Source: Aeromicrobium sp. Root344 (GTDB lineage: Bacteria; Actinomycetota; Actinomycetes; Propionibacteriales; Nocardioidaceae). Taken from it: 64,000 nucleotides of DNA. The notes under the pieces were generated by a model. That model was given only the letters and a program-made list of their open reading frames with translations. It ran no database searches and was not told the DNA's origin. Shown piece after piece: positions 1 through 7,662 of this stretch (position 1 is the stretch's first letter; each line of letters starts with the position of its first letter). A program made the translations under genes and the position numbers. The stretch is taken from NCBI RefSeq assembly GCF_001425755.1, contig NZ_LMDH01000001.1:3680040-3744039 (forward strand), in the 5' to 3' direction.

Positions 1-314
1 TCGGTCTGCGTCGCCGCCTCGCGCTGGCGGGTCTCCTGACGGTGCGCCTCGACAGTCTGGCGATGCTGCTCCTGCGCCAGCACGAGCTGCTCGCGAAGCC
101 CCTGGACCGAGGCCTCGGCAGCGGCGAGCTGCTGCTCGACCTCAGCGCGTACGACGGCCTCGTCGTGACGGACCTGGGAGATCAGCGCCGCGTGGCGTGC
201 CTCGAGCACCTGCGCGTCGACGCCGGACCCGTCGGAATGGGACGCACGACCAAACAGCCAGCCCCCGACGAGGCCGAGTCCGAGTCCCACGAGAAGCACG
301 ATGACGAGTTCCAT
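1..314 (-). CDS. rmuC: RmuC family protein, N-terminal part (runs off left edge)
   Basis: Only the first 104 codons are present. The product starts with MELVIVLLVGLGLG, a single N-terminal membrane segment, followed by a glycine-rich turn and then a long Ala/Glu/Gln-rich coiled coil (about residue 35 onward, heptads such as VRAEVEQQLAAAE). This N-terminal anchor plus coiled coil is the usual architecture of RmuC, a protein with a nuclease-like C-terminal domain that limits inversions and recombination between repeats. The nuclease domain lies outside the window, so the assignment rests on the N-terminus alone. The start ATG lies on the complement of 312-314, with a GACACT hexamer six nt upstream that could be a -10 box. 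Divergent from the next gene. Confidence 0.72.
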   Translation of the reverse strand, partial: MELVIVLLVGLGLGLVGGWLFGRASHSDGSGVDAQVLEARHAALISQVRHDEAVVRAEVEQQLAAAEASVQGLREQLVLAQEQHRQTVEAHRQETRQREAATQT

Positions 315-416
315 GTCGTCAGTGTCGCAACCGGGACCGACACATTCGCGCAGACAGGCCGATGACACGCCCGATCGCCCGACACAGCGTCGCCCGGGCT
401 GCCAGAATCGTCATCC

Positions 417-1037
417 ATGGCGACCGTGATGCTCCTGCTGGCCCATCCGCGAACCACGAGCTATTGCCACGCGCTGGCCGAGCGGATCGGCGACCGATTG
501 CTCGATCTCGGCCACGAGGTACGTTCGCACGACCTCTACGCCGAGCTGTTCGACCCCGTGCTGACCGCCGAGGAGTCACACACGAGCGGCGAGACGATCG
601 AGTCGGTCCTCGCTCGCGAGAACGACCCGATGGTGGCGCTGCACCGTGAAGAGCTCCGCGTCGCCGAGGGCCTCGTCGTCGTGCACCCCAACTGGTGGGG
701 CATGCCGCCGGCGATCCTGACCGGCTGGATCAACCGCGTCGTCGTACCCGGCGTCGCCTACCGCCTCGCCGACGCGACCGGCCATCCCGAACCGCTCGCC
801 CCGATCGCCGAGCTGTTCGTCGTCAACACCTCGGACACCACGGACGAACGCGAGCGCGAGCTCTACCACGACCCGCTGGCCTCGATCTGGGGCCGCTGCG
901 TCGCGCCCTACCTCGGCGGCCCTCGCGTGACCCGCCGCGTCCTGCGCCCCGTCAGCGACTCGACCGACGAGCAGCGCGCGACCTGGCTCGACGACGTGGA
1001 ATCACTGGCATCAGAGGTATTCGGCTCCGCCCCCTAG
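417..1037 (+). CDS. Flavodoxin-fold NAD(P)H oxidoreductase (MdaB/NQO-like)
   Basis: 206 residues. The N-terminus VMLLLAHPRTTSYCHAL is the first beta strand and FMN/FAD phosphate loop of the flavodoxin_2 (PF02525) fold, and VHPNWWGMPPAILTGWINRV near residues 90-110 is the strongly conserved core of NAD(P)H:quinone oxidoreductases. Members reduce quinones or related electrophiles by two electrons with a bound flavin and are cytosolic. Length is typical for the family. No obvious Shine-Dalgarno; CAGAAT eight nt before the ATG may be a weak -10, so the mRNA may be leaderless. The substrate cannot be told from sequence. Confidence 0.82.
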   Translation: MATVMLLLAHPRTTSYCHALAERIGDRLLDLGHEVRSHDLYAELFDPVLTAEESHTSGETIESVLARENDPMVALHREELRVAEGLVVVHPNWWGMPPAILTGWINRVVVPGVAYRLADATGHPEPLAPIAELFVVNTSDTTDERERELYHDPLASIWGRCVAPYLGGPRVTRRVLRPVSDSTDEQRATWLDDVESLASEVFGSAP

Positions 1038-1047
1038 GCTGGCCGGT

Positions 1048-1689
1048 ATGTCTGAGCGTCGCGGATTCCTGGGTGAGGTCTCCTGGTTCCAGCTCGCCGC
1101 GAGCGTGCTGGCCGCCGTCACGGCCGCCTGGATCGCCTCGCGGCTGGGCGTCGCGGGCACCTTGGTGGGCGCCGCGCTGGGCAGCGCGACCGTCACCGTC
1201 ACGTCGGCGCTCTACGCCCGTACGCTCGACAAGGGCCGCACCCTGCTCGTCACCACCGCCACCGGCACGGTGATCCAGCGCCGCGTCGAGGAGGACGGCG
1301 AGATCGCCGAGACCATCGACCAGGCCGGCGAAGAAGCCCCCGTCGAGCGCGCCGAGTTCGTGCCCGACGAGCCGGCGCCGCGGCTGCACTGGAAGACCAT
1401 CATCGTGACGACTGTCGTCGTGCTGGCCCTGGCACTCGCCGCCATCACGACGTACGAGCTGGTGGCCGACCGTACGCTCGACGGCTCCAAGGGCACGACG
1501 ATCGGCGACACGTTCGGCGGCGACAAGGGCAGCCCGAAACCGAGCGACCCGACGAAGACGCCGGCCACCACACCGACGACCACCGCGCCGACCACGACCC
1601 CGACGCCGAGTGCCACCACACCGACCCCCACACCGTCGGCGACCACCCCGACACCCGCGCCCACCGAGACGACCGAGCCGACGGAATGA
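1048..1689 (+). CDS. Membrane protein with Thr/Pro-rich tail
   Basis: 213 residues, no recognised family. The N-terminal 60 residues contain two hydrophobic segments (about 14-33 and 36-52), a charged cytosolic-looking stretch follows (about 60-112), then a third clear transmembrane helix (about 115-135). The last 60 residues are almost purely Thr, Pro, Ser and Ala with TPTP and TTAP repeats, a typical extracellular flexible stalk. Probably a small cell-envelope protein. A TAGGCT hexamer at 1035-1040 lies exactly seven nt before the ATG and there is no Shine-Dalgarno, so transcription probably starts at the ATG. Confidence 0.7.
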   Translation: MSERRGFLGEVSWFQLAASVLAAVTAAWIASRLGVAGTLVGAALGSATVTVTSALYARTLDKGRTLLVTTATGTVIQRRVEEDGEIAETIDQAGEEAPVERAEFVPDEPAPRLHWKTIIVTTVVVLALALAAITTYELVADRTLDGSKGTTIGDTFGGDKGSPKPSDPTKTPATTPTTTAPTTTPTPSATTPTPTPSATTPTPAPTETTEPTE

Positions 1690-1738
1690 ACCCCGTCATG
1701 GCGACGTTGACCCCGCCGACGCCCTGGAAGGAGGCTTC

Positions 1739-2143
1739 ATGACCATCTACATGACCCCGAACATCAGCGACGAGAAGATCGAGTCGCTCGAGCTGTTCGA
1801 CGCGTTCCGCTACGGCGAGGACCTGCTCGACTCGCGCTTCCCGCGCGACGCCGCTCGCGTGCTCCGCAAGGTCGTCGAAGCCGAACCGGGCAACTCCGCC
1901 GCCTGGGAGCTGCTGGGCCGCGCACACTTCGCCGCGGCGCACCTCCCGCTGGCCGAGGAGGCGTTCCGCACGCTCGTCGAGCTGGAGCCCACGAGCATGT
2001 GGGCGCAGACCGCGCTCGGCCTGACCCTCGACCGGCAGAGCCGTCACAGCGAGGGCGCGGTGCACCACCGCGTCGCCGCCGCGATGGGTGCGTCGGAGCG
2101 CGACGCCACGCGGGTCGAGCTCGTGGACCGACAGGCCGGCTGA
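1739..2143 (+). CDS. TPR-repeat protein
   Basis: 134 residues. I place the start at 1739 (MTIYMTPN) because GGAAGGAG stands a few nt upstream; the reading frame is open further upstream but overlaps the previous gene. Residues about 35-105 form two to three tetratricopeptide repeats, with pattern residues such as AWELLGRAHFAAAHLPLAEEA. TPR domains bind partner proteins. The stop codon overlaps the proposed start of the membrane protease gene downstream (CTGA at 2140-2143), so the two are probably translationally coupled. Partner and function unknown. Confidence 0.78.
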   Translation: MTIYMTPNISDEKIESLELFDAFRYGEDLLDSRFPRDAARVLRKVVEAEPGNSAAWELLGRAHFAAAHLPLAEEAFRTLVELEPTSMWAQTALGLTLDRQSRHSEGAVHHRVAAAMGASERDATRVELVDRQAG

Positions 2144-2802
2144 CCGTCCTGGACACCCAGTGGGCCGCCGTCGCCACAGCCCTGGCGCTGGTCGTGCTGC
2201 CATCGGTGTGGCGCACGACCCGCCACCTCGTGACACTCGTGCACGAGGCGGGGCATGCCGTGGTCGCGGTGCTCACGGGCCGGCGCCTCAACGGCATACG
2301 CCTGCACAGCGACACCTCGGGGCTGACCGTATCCAGCGGGAAGCCCCGGGGTGCCGGCATGATCGCGACCGCGGCTGCGGGCTATCTCGCCCCGGCTGCG
2401 CTGGGGCTCGGCTCGGTGCTGCTCATCGAACACGGTCACACCCCGTGGGCGCTGTATGCCGGGCTGGCCACGCTCGCACTGATGCTGCTGTACATCCGCA
2501 ACTGGTTCGGCCTCGTCGTGGTCGGCCTCAGCGGCGTCGCCGTCGGCCTGCTGATCTGGCAGGCGCCCGAACGCGTGCAGGACTTCGCCGCCTTGGCGTT
2601 CGCGTGGTTCCTCCTGGTCGCTGCGCCGCGGATGACGCTCGACCTGTGGGCGCATCGCCGACGCGTACGCACGCGGACGACCGACGCGGACATCCTGGCC
2701 CGTCTCACGATCCTGCCGGCTGCGGTGTGGAACACCATCTTCCTGTTGCTCACGCTCGCCGCGCTGGCCGGAGCGGTACGCGTCACCGATCTGTTCACCT
2801 GA
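2140..2802 (+). CDS. M50-type membrane zinc metallopeptidase (HEAGH)
   Basis: About 220 residues, with roughly six hydrophobic segments. The first membrane region is followed by TLVHEAGHAVVAVLTGRRL, carrying the HExxH zinc motif of M50B-like (site-2-protease-like) peptidases, which cut substrates within the membrane. The strongest similarity I recognise is to the actinobacterial M50 family that continues with IRLHSDTSGLT. Start choice is uncertain: the frame has no ATG or GTG between the TPR stop and V19 (GTG at 2194), which already lies in the first conserved membrane region, so I propose CTG at 2140 overlapping the TGA of the TPR gene. A longer version from 1999 would overlap the TPR gene and looks like out-of-frame sequence. 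Confidence 0.75.
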   Translation: MTVLDTQWAAVATALALVVLPSVWRTTRHLVTLVHEAGHAVVAVLTGRRLNGIRLHSDTSGLTVSSGKPRGAGMIATAAAGYLAPAALGLGSVLLIEHGHTPWALYAGLATLALMLLYIRNWFGLVVVGLSGVAVGLLIWQAPERVQDFAALAFAWFLLVAAPRMTLDLWAHRRRVRTRTTDADILARLTILPAAVWNTIFLLLTLAALAGAVRVTDLFT

Positions 2803-2806
2803 TTGG

Positions 2807-4006
2807 ATGGCGGACGTGTTCACCGTCGGCAAGGAGCTCGAAGGCGCCCTCGGGCGTACCGGCACGATCTCGACCCCGCACGGCGAGATCCGCACGCCGG
2901 CCTTCATCCCGGTCGGCACCCGTGCCACGGTCAAGGCCGTGCTGCCCGAGGCGATGGCCGACCTCGGCGCCCAGGCGCTGCTCGCCAACGCCTATCACCT
3001 CTACCTGCAGCCTGGTGCGGACATCATCGACGAGGCGGGCGGCCTCGGCACGTTCATGAACTGGCCCGGGCCGACGTTCACCGACTCCGGCGGGTTCCAG
3101 GTGCTCTCGCTCGGCGCCGGGTTCAAGAAGACGCTGTCGATGGACGCCAAGGGAGTCGAGGCCGACGACGTCATAGCCGAGGGCAAGGACCGGCTCGCCC
3201 TGGTCGACGACGACGGTGTCACGTTCACGTCGCACCTCGACGGGTCGAAGCACCGGTTCACCCCTGAGGTGTCGATGCAGATCCAGCACCAGCTCGGCGC
3301 CGACATCATGTTCGCGTTCGACGAGCTGACGACGCTGATGAACTCCCGGGGCTACCAGGAGGAGTCGATCCAGCGCACGCAGGCGTGGGCGGAGCGCTGC
3401 GTCGTCGAGCACCAGAGGCTCGCCGACGAGCGGTCCGACAAGCCCGCACAGGCACTGTTCGGCGTCGTCCAGGGTGCTCAGCACGAGGACCTGCGGCGCG
3501 CCGCCGCTCGCGGACTCGTGGGGCTGGACTTCGACGGCTACGGCGTCGGCGGCGCGATCGAGAAGGAGAACCTCGGCACGATCGTGCGCTGGGTCAACGA
3601 GGAGCTGCCCGACGACAAGCCCCGGCACCTGCTCGGCATCAGCGAGCCCGACGACCTGTTCACCGCCGTCGAGAACGGCTGCGACACGTTCGACTGCGTC
3701 TCGCCGTCACGGGTGGCGCGCTCGTCACGCGTGTACGCCATGACCGGTCGCTACAACCTCAACGTCGCGGCGTCACGGCGCGACTTCGGGCCGATCGACC
3801 CGGAGTGCGACTGCTACACGTGCGCGCACTACTCCAAGGCGTACCTCCACCACATGTTCAAGACCAAGGAGTACGTCGCGGCGACCCTCGCGACGATCCA
3901 CAACGAGCGGTTCACGGTGCGCTTGGTCGACGACATGCGTACGCACCTCGAGGCCGGCACGTTCGCCGAGTTCAAGGCCGAGTTCCTCGCCCGGTTCTAC
4001 CGCTGA
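2807..4006 (+). CDS. tgt: tRNA-guanine(34) transglycosylase
   Basis: 399 residues, full length. Tgt exchanges guanine 34 of GUN-anticodon tRNAs (Asp, Asn, His, Tyr) for preQ1 or a queuine-type base. Seen here: TDSGGFQVLS with the catalytic Asp near residue 93, FGVVQGAQHEDLR, GYGVGGAIEKE, the second active-site region DTFDCVSPSRVAR, and the C-terminal zinc site CDCYTC followed by AYLHH. The ATG lies four nt after the stop of the preceding protease gene, so it is probably read from the same transcript. The facing gene encodes a queuosine-precursor transporter. No preQ0 biosynthesis genes (queC/D/E/F) are in the window. Confidence 0.96.
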   Translation: MADVFTVGKELEGALGRTGTISTPHGEIRTPAFIPVGTRATVKAVLPEAMADLGAQALLANAYHLYLQPGADIIDEAGGLGTFMNWPGPTFTDSGGFQVLSLGAGFKKTLSMDAKGVEADDVIAEGKDRLALVDDDGVTFTSHLDGSKHRFTPEVSMQIQHQLGADIMFAFDELTTLMNSRGYQEESIQRTQAWAERCVVEHQRLADERSDKPAQALFGVVQGAQHEDLRRAAARGLVGLDFDGYGVGGAIEKENLGTIVRWVNEELPDDKPRHLLGISEPDDLFTAVENGCDTFDCVSPSRVARSSRVYAMTGRYNLNVAASRRDFGPIDPECDCYTCAHYSKAYLHHMFKTKEYVAATLATIHNERFTVRLVDDMRTHLEAGTFAEFKAEFLARFYR

Positions 4007-4016
4007 CCCGGCTGGT

Positions 4017-4104
4017 GGTTTACCAAGAGGTCAGGGCAAGGTGCCACCTCGCAGGGTTCACGACCCTTGAGGAGTGGCTGTTTGCCCTGACCTCTTGGTA
4101 AACC
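4017..4104. repeat. Perfect 23-bp inverted repeat between tgt and the precursor transporter gene
   Basis: Bases 4017-4039 (beginning GGTTTACCAAGAGG) are the exact reverse complement of 4082-4104. The 42-nt spacer holds a smaller hairpin around AGGGTTCACGACCCT and GCCAC/GTGGC ends. The right arm finishes directly against the stop codon of the transporter gene (4106-4108). It could act as a bidirectional terminator for two convergent genes, but the arms are much longer and more AT-rich than other terminators in this window and no U-tract follows, so a mobile miniature element is an alternative. Confidence 0.9.
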
Positions 4105-4105
4105 G

Positions 4106-4834
4106 TCACACCCAATACGTCGGCTCGCGGCGCTTCAGGGCGTTGATGACCAGCATCGTCAGGGGGCTCACGACGATCTCGACGGCGCACTTGAAGACGA
4201 ACCCGACGACGAAGTAGTTGACGAACTGGCCGCCCGTGGAGATGCCGATCGCCGACGCAGCGATCGCGCAGAAGATGAACGTGTCGGCCGCCTCACCGAC
4301 CCCCGTCGAGCCGATCAGCCGGCGCCACAACCCCGGCTCCGCGCTGCGGGCCTTCATCCGCACCAGCACGTACGAGTTGAGGAACTGGCCGGTCAGGTAC
4401 GCGATGAGGGAGGCCGCGACGATCTGCACACCGGACCAGACGACGCTCTCGAACGCGTCCTGGTTCTCGTAGAAGCTCGCACCGGGCAGCTTCATCGCGA
4501 CCAAGAACGTGGCGAACGCCAGGATCGCCGTGCCGAAGCCGACCAGGATCGCCCGCCGCGCCGCCTTGAACCCGTAGACCTCGGAGATCACGTCGCCGAG
4601 GATGTAGGCCAGCGGGAACAGGATCGCGCCGCCGTCGGAGATGATCGGCAGCACCTGCACCGGGCCGAGCGACACGTCGTGACCCGAGATGAACTCCGTC
4701 GACTTCGTCGCCGCGATGTTGGAGACCACGAGCACGACGCAGAACAGCGCCAGGATGACGTCGAAGTAGGACGAGCCGCGCGAGGCGTAGTGGATCTCGC
4801 GGTCCGGCTGGGCCGAGGTGGCGGCAGAAGTCAT
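4106..4834 (-). CDS. yhhQ: Queuosine precursor transporter, YhhQ/DUF165 (VUT family)
   Basis: 242 residues from ATG at 4834; the longer open frame upstream runs into the divergent gene and lacks family similarity, and AGGAT lies just before this ATG. Six predicted transmembrane helices. Conserved VUT-family features are the early VVSNIAATK segment, SDGGAILFPLAYILGDVISEVYGF, and TFIFCAIAASAIG near the end. E. coli YhhQ imports preQ0 and preQ1; relatives import queuine. Its position facing tgt fits a salvage role: import the base and insert it with Tgt. Confidence 0.9.
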   Translation of the reverse strand: MTSAATSAQPDREIHYASRGSSYFDVILALFCVVLVVSNIAATKSTEFISGHDVSLGPVQVLPIISDGGAILFPLAYILGDVISEVYGFKAARRAILVGFGTAILAFATFLVAMKLPGASFYENQDAFESVVWSGVQIVAASLIAYLTGQFLNSYVLVRMKARSAEPGLWRRLIGSTGVGEAADTFIFCAIAASAIGISTGGQFVNYFVVGFVFKCAVEIVVSPLTMLVINALKRREPTYWV

Positions 4835-4877
4835 GGGCCCATCCTGCCAGTGCGGACACCTCTGGGAGAATCGATGC

Positions 4878-6131
4878 ATGACCGCTGAGCTGCCGACCCG
4901 CACCGACGTGCTTGTCGTCGGCGCGGGCCCCGCCGGAGCGGCAGCAGCTGCCTGGACCGCGCGGTTCGGCATGGACACCGTGCTCGCGGACGCCGCGACG
5001 TTCCCCCGCGACAAGACCTGCGGCGATGGCTTGACGCCGCGAGCGATCGCCGAGCTTCAGCGGCTGGGCCTCGAGGAGTGGGTACGCGGCCACGGCACCA
5101 ACCGTGGGCTGCGTGCCGCTGGCTTCGGTCAGGAGCTGCTGCTCCCCTGGCCCGGCGGCTCGTTGCCCGACTGGGGCTCTGCGGTCCCCCGCACCGAGCT
5201 CGACGACAAGATCTTTCGTGTCGCGCTGGAGTCCGGCGCGACGCCGCTCGAGGGTGCCCGTGCCGTCGACGCCGAGCGTGACGCCTCCGGCAGGGTCGTC
5301 GCCGTGACGTTCCAGCTCGGCAAGGACCGCACACCGCACACGATCCAGTGCGACCGGCTCGTCGTCGCCGACGGCGTACGTTCGCCGTTGGGTCGCGTGC
5401 TGGGCCGCGAGTGGCACCGAGACACGGCGTACGGCGTGGCCGGTCGCTCCTACGTGAAGTCGGGCCGCAGCGACGACCCCTGGATCTCCTCGCACCTCGA
5501 GCTGCGGGGCGAGGACGACGAGCTGCTTCCCGGCTACGGCTGGATCTTCCCGCTGAGCGATGGCGAGGTGAACCTCGGCGTCGGCGCGCTCGCCACCGCG
5601 AAGCGCCCGGCCGAGCTGCAGATCCGCCCGCTGATGGAGTACTACGCCACGTTGCGCCGCGAGGAGTGGGACCTGAGCGGCGAGCTGCGCATGCCCACCA
5701 GCGCGCTGCTGCCCATGGGTGGCGCCGTCTCCGGGGTCGCCGGCCCCAACTGGATCCTGGTGGGCGATGCCGCCGGCTGCGTCAACCCGCTCAATGGCGA
5801 GGGCATCGACTACGGCCTCGAGACCGGGCGTGTCGGTGCCGAGCTCATGCGTACGCACACCGACCTGCAGGACGCCTGGCCTGCGCTGCTCACGAGGCAC
5901 TACGGCGAGGCGTTCTCGATCGCCCGCCGCCTCGCCGGTCTGATCACCGTGCCGCGGCTGCTGCCGACCGCCGGCCCGGTCGGCATGCGCTCGCATCGCC
6001 TGATGACGTTCGCCCTGCGGGTCATGGGCAACTTCGTCACCGACGAGGACCGCGACGTCACGGCCCGGCTGTGGCGCTGGGCCGGACGCCAGTCCGTACG
6101 CCTTGACCACCGGCCGCCGTTCACGTCCTAG
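4878..6131 (+). CDS. Geranylgeranyl reductase family FAD oxidoreductase (MenJ-like)
   Basis: 417 residues from ATG at 4878 (GGGAG eight nt upstream). The N-terminal Rossmann motif VVGAGPAGAAAA, the FPRDKTCGDGLTPRA motif shortly after it, and LVGDAAGCVNPLNGEGIDYGLETG near residue 310 are signatures of this family within the PHBH-like flavoproteins. In mycobacteria MenJ reduces one isoprene unit of menaquinone; others reduce geranylgeranyl lipids. A menaquinone role is plausible for an actinobacterium but no men genes are adjacent. Divergent from the transporter gene with only 43 nt between the starts. Confidence 0.85.
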   Translation: MTAELPTRTDVLVVGAGPAGAAAAAWTARFGMDTVLADAATFPRDKTCGDGLTPRAIAELQRLGLEEWVRGHGTNRGLRAAGFGQELLLPWPGGSLPDWGSAVPRTELDDKIFRVALESGATPLEGARAVDAERDASGRVVAVTFQLGKDRTPHTIQCDRLVVADGVRSPLGRVLGREWHRDTAYGVAGRSYVKSGRSDDPWISSHLELRGEDDELLPGYGWIFPLSDGEVNLGVGALATAKRPAELQIRPLMEYYATLRREEWDLSGELRMPTSALLPMGGAVSGVAGPNWILVGDAAGCVNPLNGEGIDYGLETGRVGAELMRTHTDLQDAWPALLTRHYGEAFSIARRLAGLITVPRLLPTAGPVGMRSHRLMTFALRVMGNFVTDEDRDVTARLWRWAGRQSVRLDHRPPFTS

Positions 6132-6176
6132 CGCGTTCCCCTGTCGTCGCCGTTCGCGACGGCTAATCTCTGGGCC

Positions 6177-6926
6177 ATGACCGAGCCGCCTGCGGGCCAG
6201 CCGCCGTACCAACCACCATCTCCCGGCCACGGACCGCCGTACCAGCCGTCCCAGGAGCCGTACCAGATCGGCGAGATGCTGAGCTGGAGCTGGCGCAAGT
6301 TCACCGAGCACTGGAAGGTGCTCGTCCTGGGCATGGTGCCGATGCTCCTGCTGCTGATCGCGTTCTACGTCGCGTACTTCGTGTTCTACCTCGACCTGAT
6401 GCTGCACGGCGACGACATGTCCGATGCCGAGATCCGCCGCGTGTTCGTCCACATCGCCATCGCGATCGGGGTCTTCTTCGTGCTGTTGATCCCGGCCTCG
6501 GTGCTGCAGGCCAACCTCCAGCGAGTGGCCCTCGCGATCGCCGACGGCACCCCGCCGACCTACGCGATGTTGTACGACACCCGCAGGCTCGGGCGGATCA
6601 TCGTCACGCTCCTCACGCTGGGCGCGGCGACCTTGGTCGGCTTCGTGCTGTGCTTCCTGCCGGGGCTCGCGTTCGGCTTCTTCGCCTCGTTCACGATGTT
6701 GTTCGTGCTCGACCAGGACCTGCGCACGATCGAGGCGATCAAGGCCAGCTTCCGGCTCGTGCGTGAGCACCTCGGCCTGGCGCTGCTCTCCGTGTTGCTC
6801 ATCGGAGTCATCGGCAGCCTGGGTTCGTACGCCCTCGTCGTCGGGATCGCGGTCTCGGTCCCGGTGTCGCTCCTGATGCAGGTCTACAGCTTCCGCGCGC
6901 TGACCCGGGGCACCATCAGCCAGTAG
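6177..6926 (+). CDS. Multi-pass membrane protein with Pro/Tyr-rich N-terminus
   Basis: 249 residues. The first 32 residues are a PPYQPP-type low-complexity cytosolic tail, followed by GEMLSWSWRKFTEHWKVLVLG, then about five or six hydrophobic helices. The layout (GEMLSWSW, internal repeats such as IEAIKASFRLVREHLG) resembles the glycerophosphodiester-phosphodiesterase membrane domain and YciC-like families found widely in actinobacteria without a known activity. TAATCT at 6164-6169 is exactly seven nt before the ATG and there is no Shine-Dalgarno, pointing to a leaderless mRNA. Confidence 0.7.
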   Translation: MTEPPAGQPPYQPPSPGHGPPYQPSQEPYQIGEMLSWSWRKFTEHWKVLVLGMVPMLLLLIAFYVAYFVFYLDLMLHGDDMSDAEIRRVFVHIAIAIGVFFVLLIPASVLQANLQRVALAIADGTPPTYAMLYDTRRLGRIIVTLLTLGAATLVGFVLCFLPGLAFGFFASFTMLFVLDQDLRTIEAIKASFRLVREHLGLALLSVLLIGVIGSLGSYALVVGIAVSVPVSLLMQVYSFRALTRGTISQ

Positions 6927-6939
6927 GGCCGCGGGACAT

Positions 6940-6973
6940 GACGAAGGGCCCGGCCGGAGCCGGGCCCTTCGTC
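6940..6973. terminator. Bidirectional terminator hairpin
   Basis: Fifteen-bp perfect stem (6940-6954 with 6959-6973), four-base loop CGGA, lying between two convergent genes. Confidence 0.85.
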
Positions 6974-6988
6974 GTTGAGCTCAGAGAG

Positions 6989-7486
6989 TCACGCGGCAGG
7001 CGGGGCCGGCGGCGTGTCCTTCTTGTTGATCTCCGGGATCTTCTCGCCCGACTCCTTGAAGGAGAGGAACGTGAAGACCGTCAAGGCGATGCCGGCGATC
7101 CACAGCAGGTAACCCGACCATCCCGGTCCGACGTCCAGACCCGGAAGGTTCGGGTCGCCCGGGAACACCGCGCGCAGGATGAGCAGCAACGTGCCGACGG
7201 CGGCGGCCACCAGTGCGGCAAGGCTCCACGGAACGCCCTCAGGCAGGTTCTCCTTGGCGAACGCCTTGACCGCCACGATCGCCGTGGCGGCGATGATCAG
7301 CAGCACGCCGAACGTGGCATAGCTCGTCCAGGCGTTGGTGCCGGCCGAAGCGCTGATCGCGCTGCCCCCGGGTCCGTCGTACGACGCCGTGACGTAGCTG
7401 CCGAAGAACGACAGGATGATGGCGACACCGCCAGAGATCAGCGCGCCTTGTTCGAACTTGCCCAGAGACTTGAAGTCAGTGGCCAT
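6989..7486 (-). CDS. Four-helix membrane protein of unknown function
   Basis: 165 residues. MATDFKSLGKFEQGALISGG leads into four hydrophobic helices (about 14-32, 54-74, 85-108, 124-142), with a Lys/Pro-rich cytosolic tail ending PPAPPAA. Similar small four-helix proteins are common in Nocardioidaceae but I know no function for them. GGGAG stands about 10 nt upstream of the ATG. It is followed by a strong hairpin shared with the convergent neighbour. The 176 nt between this gene and the next, divergent one presumably hold both promoters; I see no clear boxes. Confidence 0.65.
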   Translation of the reverse strand: MATDFKSLGKFEQGALISGGVAIILSFFGSYVTASYDGPGGSAISASAGTNAWTSYATFGVLLIIAATAIVAVKAFAKENLPEGVPWSLAALVAAAVGTLLLILRAVFPGDPNLPGLDVGPGWSGYLLWIAGIALTVFTFLSFKESGEKIPEINKKDTPPAPPAA

Positions 7487-7662
7487 AAGAATTTATCTCC
7501 CAACGATGAGTGTTAGGCCTGAATCTAGACCCATAAGAGTCCTATACGACAGACATTTCACGCCTGTCACGGAAGGCATCTCACGCGAGAATCCGTGGTA
7601 TGTGACGGCCTGACCGGACGCCTCGGCGGCACCACCCACCCCCGTACGACACAATCTCCGTC

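Noticed and set aside
4293..6770. 825-codon reverse open frame
   Set aside because: Antisense shadow of the reductase and membrane protein genes, and out of frame with the transporter gene.
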